Shown in pieces: positions 1 to 8,717 of a stretch of 33,406 bases of DNA (positions are counted from its first letter, which is position 1; each line of letters starts with the position of its first letter). Origin of the DNA: Prevotellaceae bacterium (GTDB lineage Bacteria; Bacteroidota; Bacteroidia; Bacteroidales; UBA932); contig JAISPX010000021.1 of NCBI GenBank assembly GCA_031274595.1, positions 1 through 33,406 on the forward strand, in the 5' to 3' direction. The position numbers and the translations under genes were made by a program. The notes beneath the pieces were generated by a model. The model saw only the letters and a list, made by a program, of their open reading frames with translations, was not told where the DNA came from and made no database searches.

Positions 1-126
1 TTTGGTTGTCTCCACCCAAAGTCTGGTTGTCTCCACCCAAAGTCTGGTTGTCTCCACCCAAAGTCTGGTTGTCTCCACCCAAAGTCTGGTTGTCTCCACC
101 CAAAGTCTGGTTGTCGACAACCAGAG
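1..126. repeat. Tandem repeat array 1, 21-nt unit TCTGGTTGTCTCCACCCAAAG, 6 copies, truncated by the window edge
   Basis: Units at 1, 22, 43, 64, 85 and 106. The last unit is the variant TCTGGTTGTCGACAACCAGAG. Confidence 0.97.
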
Positions 127-128
127 GA

Positions 129-182
129 TGGTTAATAATAAATAGTAAATCGTAAATAATAAAATAGTAAATAGAAAATCCC
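129..182 (+). repeat. Dispersed AT-rich repeat family, copy 1
   Basis: 140-182 matches 31016-31058 at 41/43 positions. Directly abuts array 1. Confidence 0.88.
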
Positions 183-199
183 TCGCCTTTGCAAGGCGA
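183..199 (-). terminator. Possible hairpin terminator downstream of the AbiEii-like gene
   Basis: TCGCCTT-TGC-AAGGCGA, perfect 7-bp stem with a 3-nt loop just 3' of the minus-strand gene ending at 224. It is followed on the minus strand by GGGATTTTCTATTT, which is only a weak U-tract. Confidence 0.35.
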
Positions 200-223
200 A
201 ACAAGTGGAACTGTGCCAAATTA

Positions 224-910
224 TTATTGTTCTGTGTAACGGTTCAACAATCTGATAGTTTCGGAAAGTAATTTTGTGCTTATAAAGTTTTTTATACGTG
301 CGCTGACAAATTCTTCCATACCTTCCAACAATTCGCCATCTTCAATTGATTCAAGTTTGTTGATACATTTTTGCAGATAATCTTTCAAAAACATTCTTGT
401 TCTTGTTTCAACAATTAATTTGTTTACAGGTATTTTTTTATTTAAAAGAAACCAACTGTCGAAAATATTTCGGTTCAATACTGTACTTGAGTCCGACAGG
501 TCGCATAATTTATGTGAAAGCATGTCGGTAGCGGTCATTACGCGCATGTTTATACCCAAAAGATTTCTTATTTCGTATTGATTATTGGATTCATGTTTAG
601 AAATTTCTATTTTTGCTCTTCTGTTTGCCGTGCCGTAACTTAGTGTTATTGTTTGTCCGAAAAATATAATTGCCAAATCAAAAATATTGCCGTATTTCAA
701 TAAAATATTTTTTATTTTTTCCAATACTCGTTTTTCTTTACTGTGGTCGAGTAAATTAAAATCCAAATCAATCGAACAGCGAGGCATATCATAAAAAAGC
801 ATCAAGACGGTTTCGCCTTTAAGACCAAGGTAATTGGCTAATTCAATATCAGAATAAATATCTTTTAATATCTGTATTATCAAAAATCTGTATTTGTTTA
901 TATCAATCAT
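224..910 (-). CDS. AbiEii/AbiGii-like nucleotidyltransferase (putative type IV TA toxin)
   Basis: The motif LGLKGETVLMLFYDMPRCSIDLDFNLL resembles the AbiEii KGGT-L...R-S-DIDL signature. A C-terminal NRNIFDSWFLL segment is also typical. Overlaps the upstream ORF by 8 nt. Confidence 0.8.
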   Translation of the reverse strand: MIDINKYRFLIIQILKDIYSDIELANYLGLKGETVLMLFYDMPRCSIDLDFNLLDHSKEKRVLEKIKNILLKYGNIFDLAIIFFGQTITLSYGTANRRAKIEISKHESNNQYEIRNLLGINMRVMTATDMLSHKLCDLSDSSTVLNRNIFDSWFLLNKKIPVNKLIVETRTRMFLKDYLQKCINKLESIEDGELLEGMEEFVSARIKNFISTKLLSETIRLLNRYTEQ

Positions 911-1484
911 TTTGCAATAAAATTTTCACAAGTTTTGATAGTTTTTTTGATTTATATATTGGTAACAATTGGTTTATAATTCTTTTGTTGAGGCTGTCAA
1001 GATTATTGAAACTGTGTTGTTTTCCCAAATACAGTAAATCTAATAATGCTCTTTCGGCACATGCAGTGTTAATGCAGTTTACTCTTTCCACGCCCAAAGG
1101 ATTAACCAATATTTCTCTTTTGAATTTATGATATGAAAATATTTTATCATCAACTGTTATTTGCCTTGATAAATAACATACGGATGTTATTGAATAATCA
1201 GATTGTGGTATAATTCCGCTTTTTTGAAGGACGTGTTCTAATGAAATATATGAAGGCGTATATATTTTATTGGCAAGTTCTTCATGTGAATATGTTAATT
1301 TGGTATATATTCCACGACGTGGACATAGTATTTTTTTATTGCGCACATAATAATTTAATTTCTGATTTATAGAATTGAAATTAGTTTCGCTTGTAAGCAT
1401 ACTTATATCAATCAGTCTAAATACAGAATCAGCGCTCTTGTTAATAGCGGATATTGTACCTTTATTTTTATGAGAATCATGCAT
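903..1484 (-). CDS. AbiEi-like antitoxin / transcriptional regulator
   Basis: N-terminal winged-helix-like segment, LCPRRGIYTK and YISLEHVLQKSGIIPQ...ITSVCYLSRQI typical of the AbiEi antitoxin family. Located immediately upstream of, and overlapping, the AbiEii-like ORF. Confidence 0.75.
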   Translation of the reverse strand: MHDSHKNKGTISAINKSADSVFRLIDISMLTSETNFNSINQKLNYYVRNKKILCPRRGIYTKLTYSHEELANKIYTPSYISLEHVLQKSGIIPQSDYSITSVCYLSRQITVDDKIFSYHKFKREILVNPLGVERVNCINTACAERALLDLLYLGKQHSFNNLDSLNKRIINQLLPIYKSKKLSKLVKILLQND

Positions 1485-1596
1485 TTTACAATAGAATCAT
1501 ATTTATAGTTCACAAAATTATATATTTTTTTAATATAAAACAAATTTTTAGTATTTGAAATATAAATTAAGTTGTCTGTTTTTGCAATAATAAAAT

Positions 1597-3939
1597 TTAT
1601 CTATTTCTCAAATCTGCCAAAATTTGGTCGAGCGAAGTTAAATCGGTTATTAATACCTGTCGGGCTTTGCTGCCTTCAAAAGGACCTACAATACCTGTTG
1701 CTTCAAGTTGATCCATAATTCTGCCTGCGCGGTTATAGCCAAGCGAAAGTTTACGCTGAATAAGAGATGTAGAGCCTTGCTGAGCGGCGACTATAAGTCG
1801 TGCCGCTTCTTCAAACATTTTATCAAGATCATTGGTATCGACATCGGCAATTTTGTCATTTTCTTCACCTGTATATTCAGGAAGGTCAAATGCCGTAGGA
1901 TATCCTTGCTGTTTGCTGATATAAGTTGTAACTCTTTCAACTTCGTCTGTTTCAATCAAAGCGCATTGAAGTCGTGTAAGTTCGCTGCCTGTGGAAATAA
2001 GCATATCGCCGCGTCCTACAAGTTGATTTGCTCCGGGCTGGTCTAAAATTGTGCGCGAGTCAATCATCATTGTTACGCGGAATGCAATTCGTGCGGGGAA
2101 ATTTGCTTTAATCAATCCTGTGATAATATTCGTTGTAGGGCGTTGAGTAGCAATCACAAGATGAATTCCTATTGCGCGAGCCAACTGAGCAAGACGCGCT
2201 ATTGGTTCTTCAACTTCCCGCCCTGCCGTCATTATTAAATCGGCAAACTCGTCGATAATGACAACTATGTAAGGTAAAAATTTATGTCCTTTATTGGGAT
2301 TTAGTTTTCGGTTTATAAATTTATCGTTATATTCTTTGATATTTCGCAATTGAGCCTCTTTCAGCAATGCATATCTGCTGTCCATTTCTATGCAAAGCGA
2401 TTTGAGAGTATGTATTACTTTTTGATTTTCGGTAATCACAGCCTCTTCGGCATCAGGCATTTTTGCCAAAAAATGATGTTCGAGTTTTGAGTATAAAGTA
2501 AGTTCAACTTTCTTTGGGTCAACCATTACAAATTTCAGTTGCGATGGATGTTTTTTATAAAGAAGCGAAGTTATTATGGCATTCAGACCAACCGATTTTC
2601 CTTGTCCTGTTGCACCTGCAACCAGCAGGTGAGGCATTTTGCAAAGGTCGAATGTGAATGTTTCGTTTGATATTGTTTTTCCCATCACCACAGGTAATTC
2701 AAAGCGTGATTCCTGAAATTTTTTTGAGCAAATCAATGATTTCATCGGCACTATTGCAGGATTTTCATTTGGTATTTCAATACCTACAGTTCCTTTTCCA
2801 GGAATCGGAGCGATGATTCTGCAACTTAATGCCGACAGACTGAGCGCTATGTCATCTTCAAGACGTTTGATAGTTGCAATTCTTATTCCTTCGCTGGGAA
2901 CGATTTCGTAGAGCGTTACGGTTGGTCCAGGCGTAGCAATTATGCGCTTTATACCGATTTTGTAATGTGAAAGAGTTTCAACAATTTTGTTTTTATTGCG
3001 TTCCAGTTCTTCGGTTGTCATTTCGCCGCCGCCTTTGCCTGCATAATCGTCCAACAAATCTACGGGAGGAAGTTTATATGATGACAAATCGAGAGTCGGG
3101 TCATAAAGCGTATTTGGGATTTCTTCGGGATTTAAAAACTCGTCTTCTGCGGGTTTATTTATCTCAATATCTGTAGGTAATTTATGTTCTTTTTTTGTAT
3201 TTTCATAATTTCTGCCGTATTCTTTTTCTTCGTCTGAATCCTCATTTTTTTCTGTTTCTACAGGCTGTTGATATTCTTCTTTATTTTCTTTAAAAGGAAT
3301 AATTTGTTTTTTTCTTCGTTTAAATTTAAATAATTTCGCAAACCGCAAAAATAATTGTTCAAGTTTGTAAATTGTTTTTCGATTTATGAAAATTGAAAGC
3401 AACACAAATGCAAAAATCAGCAAAAGCACTGTACCTACAATTCCTATATTTTCTTGCAGACGGAGACTTATAAAATGTCCGTGCGCTCCGCCCATTCCAT
3501 TGGTAAGAATGTTGGTTTTTAATAAATTATTATTAATAAATCCCAGCGCAATGGACGTAACAATTGTGCTTAAAGCGATTGCAAACAGAGTTTTGTAAAA
3601 CGGAATTCCGCGAATTTTAAGCAGACGAAAACCTAATATCACAATAAAAAGCGGTATGCCTATAGCTGCAAAGCCAAACCATCTATCGACAATAAAACTT
3701 GCTATTTTAAATCCCGAACTGCCGCCTTGATTTTGAACATTAGGCTGTGTTTCCGAATCGTGGTTATTCAGTAAACTTTGGTCGTCTTTCCACGAAAAAA
3801 AGTGAGACACAATTGAAAATGTCAAAAATATTGATACCAATACAAAAGCAACGCCAACAATAAATTTAAATCTTTCGTCATGCCAGAATTTGGGCGAATC
3901 GTCGTCTTTTTTTTTCTTTTTTTGTTTTGCCATCGTCAA
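1597..3939 (-). CDS. ftsK: DNA translocase FtsK/SpoIIIE
   Basis: N-terminal TM helices, Walker A VAGATGQGKSVGLNAI, Walker B YIVVIIDEFADLIM, C-terminal gamma winged helix (TSLIQRKLSLGYNRAGRIMDQLEATGIVGP). Confidence 0.96.
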   Translation of the reverse strand: MTMAKQKKKKKDDDSPKFWHDERFKFIVGVAFVLVSIFLTFSIVSHFFSWKDDQSLLNNHDSETQPNVQNQGGSSGFKIASFIVDRWFGFAAIGIPLFIVILGFRLLKIRGIPFYKTLFAIALSTIVTSIALGFINNNLLKTNILTNGMGGAHGHFISLRLQENIGIVGTVLLLIFAFVLLSIFINRKTIYKLEQLFLRFAKLFKFKRRKKQIIPFKENKEEYQQPVETEKNEDSDEEKEYGRNYENTKKEHKLPTDIEINKPAEDEFLNPEEIPNTLYDPTLDLSSYKLPPVDLLDDYAGKGGGEMTTEELERNKNKIVETLSHYKIGIKRIIATPGPTVTLYEIVPSEGIRIATIKRLEDDIALSLSALSCRIIAPIPGKGTVGIEIPNENPAIVPMKSLICSKKFQESRFELPVVMGKTISNETFTFDLCKMPHLLVAGATGQGKSVGLNAIITSLLYKKHPSQLKFVMVDPKKVELTLYSKLEHHFLAKMPDAEEAVITENQKVIHTLKSLCIEMDSRYALLKEAQLRNIKEYNDKFINRKLNPNKGHKFLPYIVVIIDEFADLIMTAGREVEEPIARLAQLARAIGIHLVIATQRPTTNIITGLIKANFPARIAFRVTMMIDSRTILDQPGANQLVGRGDMLISTGSELTRLQCALIETDEVERVTTYISKQQGYPTAFDLPEYTGEENDKIADVDTNDLDKMFEEAARLIVAAQQGSTSLIQRKLSLGYNRAGRIMDQLEATGIVGPFEGSKARQVLITDLTSLDQILADLRNR

Positions 3940-3972
3940 ATTGAAAATATAAATTGTAAATATATTAATAAA

Positions 3973-5178
3973 CTATAAATCAAACAAATCTTTATATATT
4001 TTTATAATTTTTGCGTTTAAATATTCGTAATAATCATTAATGCTTTTTGTGTTCCATGAAGTTGTATTCCATTCATTAATTTTTTTATATGTTTCTTCAA
4101 AAATTTCTTTTTCGTAAGGTTCAATTTTTTGAATTATTCCTGTTCCGTTTTCGTTGTAAAGTAATGAAAAATTCATATATTTTTCGCCGTTTCCGCGTTT
4201 TATGGGGAAAACTTTATTTTTGAGCGCTACCACTTTATCACATAGTGGAGAATTATTGCTATCGGCGGTTTTTATCATTATTTCGGGCAACTGTTCGCCT
4301 CCCTGTACCCAAAGCGGCACAACAACAGAACATGGCGGAAATCCGATTAAAGTCCACATTGTTGTGCGCGTTGCCAGTTCGCCTTGCCGCACGCCTTGAA
4401 AAACAATTGATGCCGCCGAACTGTTGCGCGGAATATAATCTTGGTCTATTGTATATTTCGGCATTGTTGTTCGCAGGTCGCAATTCAAAACCGAATGATA
4501 ATAAGAACGTGAAGCCGATGATAACAGCCATTCGGGAGTAAATTTTTCGGTTTCGCGATTTGTAAAAAGATGTATTGCATTTTCATAGCGAATATAACCC
4601 ATTCCTTCATCTTCGCGTCCCGAACATGAATAATTTGTACGAATTATATAATTGTTTGGCGCTGTTTCGGGATTGTTTGCGTCGTATTTTTCATAAACAA
4701 AATTGTTGACTTCGTAATAAGCAGCGCCGTCGTTGGCATCTATCACTCCGAAATTGGTTTCAATTCCCATTGGTTTTGTTACTGTATCAAGAAAATGCTC
4801 AAAATCTTGGGTTGTAGCGCAACATTCGAGAGCCATTCGCATAATTATTCCTTCGCGGTCTTTGATTTCCGTTTTATCGTTCAAATCTTTAAGATTGTAT
4901 GATGCGGTGTTCATAATACAAAATCCTGCGCTGTTTGTTCCCGCCCATATTTCTTCGTTTTTCAGGTCGCTGCTGTTGGTCAATCCGATATATGAATATT
5001 TTAAGCCCTGTGCATAAATTATTCTGTTGTTTTCTGTTCCAGTATCTCGATGTTTCCACATTAACGGACGTCCGTCTGGCGTGGCTTTGCCTGTAATTAT
5101 TGCCGAAGTGCATGCAATGGATTTTTCGGCAAAAGCAGCCAGTGTAATCAATACAACAATTGTTATTAAATGTTTCAT
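3973..5178 (-). CDS. Secreted Ntn-hydrolase, C45-type (acyl-CoA:6-APA acyltransferase-like) peptidase
   Basis: Signal peptide followed by the candidate catalytic N-terminal Cys in IACTSAIITGKATPDGRPLMWKHRDT; ...EIWAGTNSAGFCIMNTASYNL. Confidence 0.75.
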   Translation of the reverse strand: MKHLITIVVLITLAAFAEKSIACTSAIITGKATPDGRPLMWKHRDTGTENNRIIYAQGLKYSYIGLTNSSDLKNEEIWAGTNSAGFCIMNTASYNLKDLNDKTEIKDREGIIMRMALECCATTQDFEHFLDTVTKPMGIETNFGVIDANDGAAYYEVNNFVYEKYDANNPETAPNNYIIRTNYSCSGREDEGMGYIRYENAIHLFTNRETEKFTPEWLLSSASRSYYHSVLNCDLRTTMPKYTIDQDYIPRNSSAASIVFQGVRQGELATRTTMWTLIGFPPCSVVVPLWVQGGEQLPEIMIKTADSNNSPLCDKVVALKNKVFPIKRGNGEKYMNFSLLYNENGTGIIQKIEPYEKEIFEETYKKINEWNTTSWNTKSINDYYEYLNAKIIKIYKDLFDL

Positions 5179-5193
5179 ATAATTTTTGTTTGA

Positions 5194-6516
5194 TTATTTT
5201 ATTCCGCTAAACAGTCTGTTCCATCGTATATTTTGCGGGAATGATTTTTCGGGGTCTGACGAGAACCATATAAATGCAGGTTTTCCTACAATATGGTCTT
5301 CGGGAACATATCCCCAATAGCGCGAGTCCAAAGAATTATGCCGATTGTCGCCCATCATCCAGTAATAATCCATTTTGAATGTGTATTGGTTTGTTTTTTC
5401 GCCGTTTATAAAAATTTCGTCATCTTTAACAACCAAGTCGTTGTTTTCGTAAATATCAATAATTCGTTTATAAAACGGAAGATTATCTATTGTAAGTTCA
5501 ATCGTAACGCCTTTTTGCGGAATCCATATCGGTCCGTAATTATCTACATCCCAATTATAACGTTTATCAAAGGGAAAGAATGTTTTAGCCTGCGGGTCGG
5601 GATTGCTTTTAACTCGTTCGATGTTTACGACATTAGGCATGTTTTTAATTTTCTCAAAATTTTCATCGGTAAGAGTAATTCCTCCAAAGGAATTTCGTCT
5701 GTCGCTTGCTGAAATATCCATGTCTTCCCAAATTCTGTTGGGTATATCGCGTCCGTCTGTTAGTATTCTGTATCTGTATTGTTTTTTGGGAATGTTTTTT
5801 TGTTTTTCTCCATTCACGTAAACATCTCCGTCAATTATTTTCAAAGTATCTCCGGGTATTGCTATACAGCGTTTCACGTAATTGTCTTTTTTATCAACGG
5901 GGCGAACTACATAAGCGTTTTTGTCAAGTTTGGCATTTTCGCCGTAGGGGCTGCGTCTCCATTCATAAAAATCTTTTGTGGGATCGGCAATTAAAACGGT
6001 ATCGCCGTGCGGAAAGTTGAAGACAACAACATCATCGCGTTTCACTTTTCGCAAGCCAGCAAGACGTTTATAATCCCATTTTATCCATTCCAAATATGAT
6101 TTTGTGATTTGAGTAAACGGCAATATGTTATGCACCAGCGGAAACGAAAGGGGAGTGTTGGGGATTCTTGGTCCGTATGTTATTTTGTCAACAAATAAAT
6201 AATCGCCTATCAGCAGTGATTTTTCCATTGAGCCGGTTGGAATTGTGTATGCTTCAATAAAAAATATTCGTATAAGAGTTACGGCTACTACCGCACAAAT
6301 TATTGAATCAACCCAGCCGCGCAAGCCTTTTGCTTCGCCGTTTTTGTCTTTCCAGAAAGCCCATTTCACCTTTTTGCTGATATAAATATCGTAGATTACG
6401 GCTAATCCTAAAATCCATAAAAAGCTGCCAAGCCATATCACAAAAAGGATGTATAAAACAGAAACTATCCCGAATTTTACCCATTTGTTTTTGAAAATGT
6501 CAAAATATTTTTTCAT
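5194..6516 (-). CDS. lepB: Signal peptidase I
   Basis: FFIEAYTIPTGSMEKSLLIGDYLFVDKITYGPRIP, DNYVKRCIAIPGDTLKI, YWMMGDNRHNSLDSRYWGYVPEDHIVGKP. A large insert between the catalytic motifs is common in Bacteroidetes LepB. Confidence 0.96.
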   Translation of the reverse strand: MKKYFDIFKNKWVKFGIVSVLYILFVIWLGSFLWILGLAVIYDIYISKKVKWAFWKDKNGEAKGLRGWVDSIICAVVAVTLIRIFFIEAYTIPTGSMEKSLLIGDYLFVDKITYGPRIPNTPLSFPLVHNILPFTQITKSYLEWIKWDYKRLAGLRKVKRDDVVVFNFPHGDTVLIADPTKDFYEWRRSPYGENAKLDKNAYVVRPVDKKDNYVKRCIAIPGDTLKIIDGDVYVNGEKQKNIPKKQYRYRILTDGRDIPNRIWEDMDISASDRRNSFGGITLTDENFEKIKNMPNVVNIERVKSNPDPQAKTFFPFDKRYNWDVDNYGPIWIPQKGVTIELTIDNLPFYKRIIDIYENNDLVVKDDEIFINGEKTNQYTFKMDYYWMMGDNRHNSLDSRYWGYVPEDHIVGKPAFIWFSSDPEKSFPQNIRWNRLFSGIK

Positions 6517-6588
6517 ATATATTATTTTTAATTATGTTTTTGCTTATTTTAGCGAGATAAAGGTATAAAATTAATTGATACGTTTACG

Positions 6589-7881
6589 TTATTTTGCAGT
6601 ATTTATACTTTCTATTGCCACAAGTTTGTCCCAGCGGTCGTGTATTCCTTTGTAATAAACATTAACCGTGTATTCGTTTTCGGTTTGTGCAAAACTGCCG
6701 TCAAAAAAATCCGACAAAAAATTGGCTTTGTTATCAACTGCAATATATTTATAATTGTAATAACCTTGTTTGAGCAGTACTGTTGTTTCGTATGCCTGAC
6801 GACTGTCATTGTATTCCATTCGACATTCGGGTTTTAATCCCCAGTCGCTCAAAGCGCCGTAAACGTAAATGGTAATATTGGGTTGCGGATTTGGGTCTTC
6901 GATTGTAAAGTAAACGTTTACGTAATCGGCTTCAAGATTTTTGTCGGTACTGTTTTTTATCATACGGTCGGCTTCTACGTAATATTTGCCATTTATGTCG
7001 CGCTTGTATCTGTATGTTTCGTTATCGGCTTGCCTGTCAATGTTGAGCAAAACGTGATATTGACGATTTTGGTTTATGATTTTGCTTACTCCTTCGGCGT
7101 TGTAGGCAAGACTTCGCGTGTCGAACAGACGATATTCATTTTCGCCGTTGTAAATATTTTTGGTTGCATTTGAATAGTCAACAGTCATATTGTTTTGAAA
7201 TGCTATAGTTGGCAAAGATTGAGACGGCATTCTTTGATAATTTTGTTCTATACGCAATTTAAGTTCGTTGTACGGATTTTGCAAAGATAAACTTCTGCGG
7301 TTAACCGAAAATTCCAGTTGCTGTTGTCCATCGCTTCCGTAACTTACAATATGGCGGTATTTCAATGATAAAGTTACTTTGTTTTCGGAAATCTTAAATC
7401 CTTTCTGCAACACAAGTTTATTGTCATATCTGTCGTAAACTTTGAGCAAATAATTTCCTGATGTAACAATTTGCACATCTTCGTTGGGAATTGTAAGCGT
7501 GTAATTTCTATAAAACATATTTGTGTTCGTTGAAGTTTTAAATCTGTATAAATTATTTTCGGCAAATCCTTTCATATAATCGCCGATAAATAAATTATCT
7601 TCTTCCCAGTCGGCATTACAGTGTTTGATAACATAGTAGAAATCTCGTGCATCTTCGGATAAATCGTCAAACATAAAAGTGATTGTTTCGTTGCTGTTGA
7701 GGTCTATGTAAGGTTCCGACATTTCATTTCCTGTTTTGTGAGCCAGCACAGTGCGGATATCGTTATCAAAACAAAAATCTTTGAACCCGAATTTTTTGTT
7801 CAGTTCCAATTCGTTTTGAGCCGACAAATTCACCGAAAATAATATTACGGTTATTGCTGATATTATTTTTCTTAAAATCAT
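6589..7881 (-). CDS. DUF5103 / type IX secretion system plug protein
   Basis: Signal peptide and family-like sequence (PYIDLNSNETITFMFDDLSEDARDFYYVIKHCNADW...; C-terminal E-set-like domain NITIYVYGALSDWGL). Recognised by recall, not by search. Confidence 0.8.
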   Translation of the reverse strand: MILRKIISAITVILFSVNLSAQNELELNKKFGFKDFCFDNDIRTVLAHKTGNEMSEPYIDLNSNETITFMFDDLSEDARDFYYVIKHCNADWEEDNLFIGDYMKGFAENNLYRFKTSTNTNMFYRNYTLTIPNEDVQIVTSGNYLLKVYDRYDNKLVLQKGFKISENKVTLSLKYRHIVSYGSDGQQQLEFSVNRRSLSLQNPYNELKLRIEQNYQRMPSQSLPTIAFQNNMTVDYSNATKNIYNGENEYRLFDTRSLAYNAEGVSKIINQNRQYHVLLNIDRQADNETYRYKRDINGKYYVEADRMIKNSTDKNLEADYVNVYFTIEDPNPQPNITIYVYGALSDWGLKPECRMEYNDSRQAYETTVLLKQGYYNYKYIAVDNKANFLSDFFDGSFAQTENEYTVNVYYKGIHDRWDKLVAIESINTAK

Positions 7882-7935
7882 AGTAAAATTTTCGGCTAAA
7901 TTAATATATTTTTTTCAATTACAGTATATGTTATT

Positions 7936-8056
7936 AAATGGTTAATGATATAATGGTTAATGGTTTTTTGTTGATTTGAAATAATTACGCAGATTGTTTT
8001 ATTATTTACCATTTTATTATTTACGATTTACTATTTTATCATTTATCATTAATCTC
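7936..8056 (-). repeat. Dispersed AT-rich repeat family, copy 2 (minus orientation)
   Basis: Reverse complement of 8011-8035 is AATAGTAAATCGTAAATAATAAAAT, identical to the cores at about 141-165 and 31017-31041. Reverse complement of 7936-7964 equals 20980-21008 (29/29). Confidence 0.85.
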
Positions 8057-8094
8057 ACGCCAACGAGGATTTTTTTGATGCATTTTTTCGACTC

Positions 8095-8366
8095 CCCGAG
8101 CGGTGCGGGGAACACCCCCTTCGAAAAAGGGAACTCCCCCGACAGAAAAGGGAGTTCCCCCTTCGGCGCGGGGGGCTTCCCCATGCATGTTTATGCTCCC
8201 CTTGCTGATGGGGGAGTTCCCCTTTCGGCTCGGGGGCTTCCCCCAGCAACGCGGGGTCTTCCCTTTTTGTAATGGGGTGTCCCCCCAGCAGTTCGGGGTC
8301 TTCCCCTTTCGGAAAAGGGAGTTCCCTCTTCGGAAAAGGGAGTTCCCCCTTCGGCGCGGGGAAGAT
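8095..8366. repeat. Tandem repeat array 2, degenerate ~21-nt hairpin unit (GGGAGTTCCCCnnnnnnnnnn), about 12-13 units, GC-rich
   Basis: GGG(A/G) anchors recur every 21 nt (e.g. 8108, 8129, 8150, 8171; 8253, 8274, 8295, 8316, 8337). There is one indel-shifted pair around 8178-8218. Confidence 0.93.
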
Positions 8367-8442
8367 ACCGAAGCCTTGAAAGCGATTTGCCGTCATTTTG
8401 AAATAAGCACGCAGATAGCGCAGGTTGCTTTATTATTTACGA

Positions 8443-8706
8443 TTATTTGCTGTTTTTAGGTTTCAGGAAGCAGCCTTCGCAGTCGTTGCAATCAATTTTT
8501 TGTTTGCTGTTTTTATTCAGTGTTTCCAATTCTTCCTGTCTTATGCATTTAATGCCGAGTTTTTTCATGTTTTTATTGCGCGATATTTCTGTTTCGGGAA
8601 ACTTGCCGTTCTTTTTTATCCAAATACTTACAGACATCGCTGTAAAACAAATTAGCACTATTGCGACTACAAGAATTATTATTATCAAAAAATTTTCCAT
8701 ATTCAA
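8443..8706 (-). CDS. Small single-pass membrane protein with C-terminal Cys cluster
   Basis: N-terminal TM (FLIIIILVVAIVLICFTAMSVSIWI), KKNGKFPETEISRNKNMKKLGIKC, CNDCEGC. Resembles a short conserved Bacteroidetes membrane protein family. Confidence 0.7.
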   Translation of the reverse strand: MNMENFLIIIILVVAIVLICFTAMSVSIWIKKNGKFPETEISRNKNMKKLGIKCIRQEELETLNKNSKQKIDCNDCEGCFLKPKNSK

Positions 8707-8717
8707 TAATCAAAATT

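Noticed and set aside
8095-8366. CRISPR array (constant/variable alternation)
   Set aside because: The period is only ~21 nt with 9-10-nt variable parts. There are no spacers of normal length and no cas genes in the window. The other arrays have no spacers at all.
8055-8459. ORFs 8055-8396 (-) and 8103-8459 (+)
   Set aside because: They are heptapeptide translations of repeat array 2, open on both strands because the unit is a multiple of 3. No homology is recognised.
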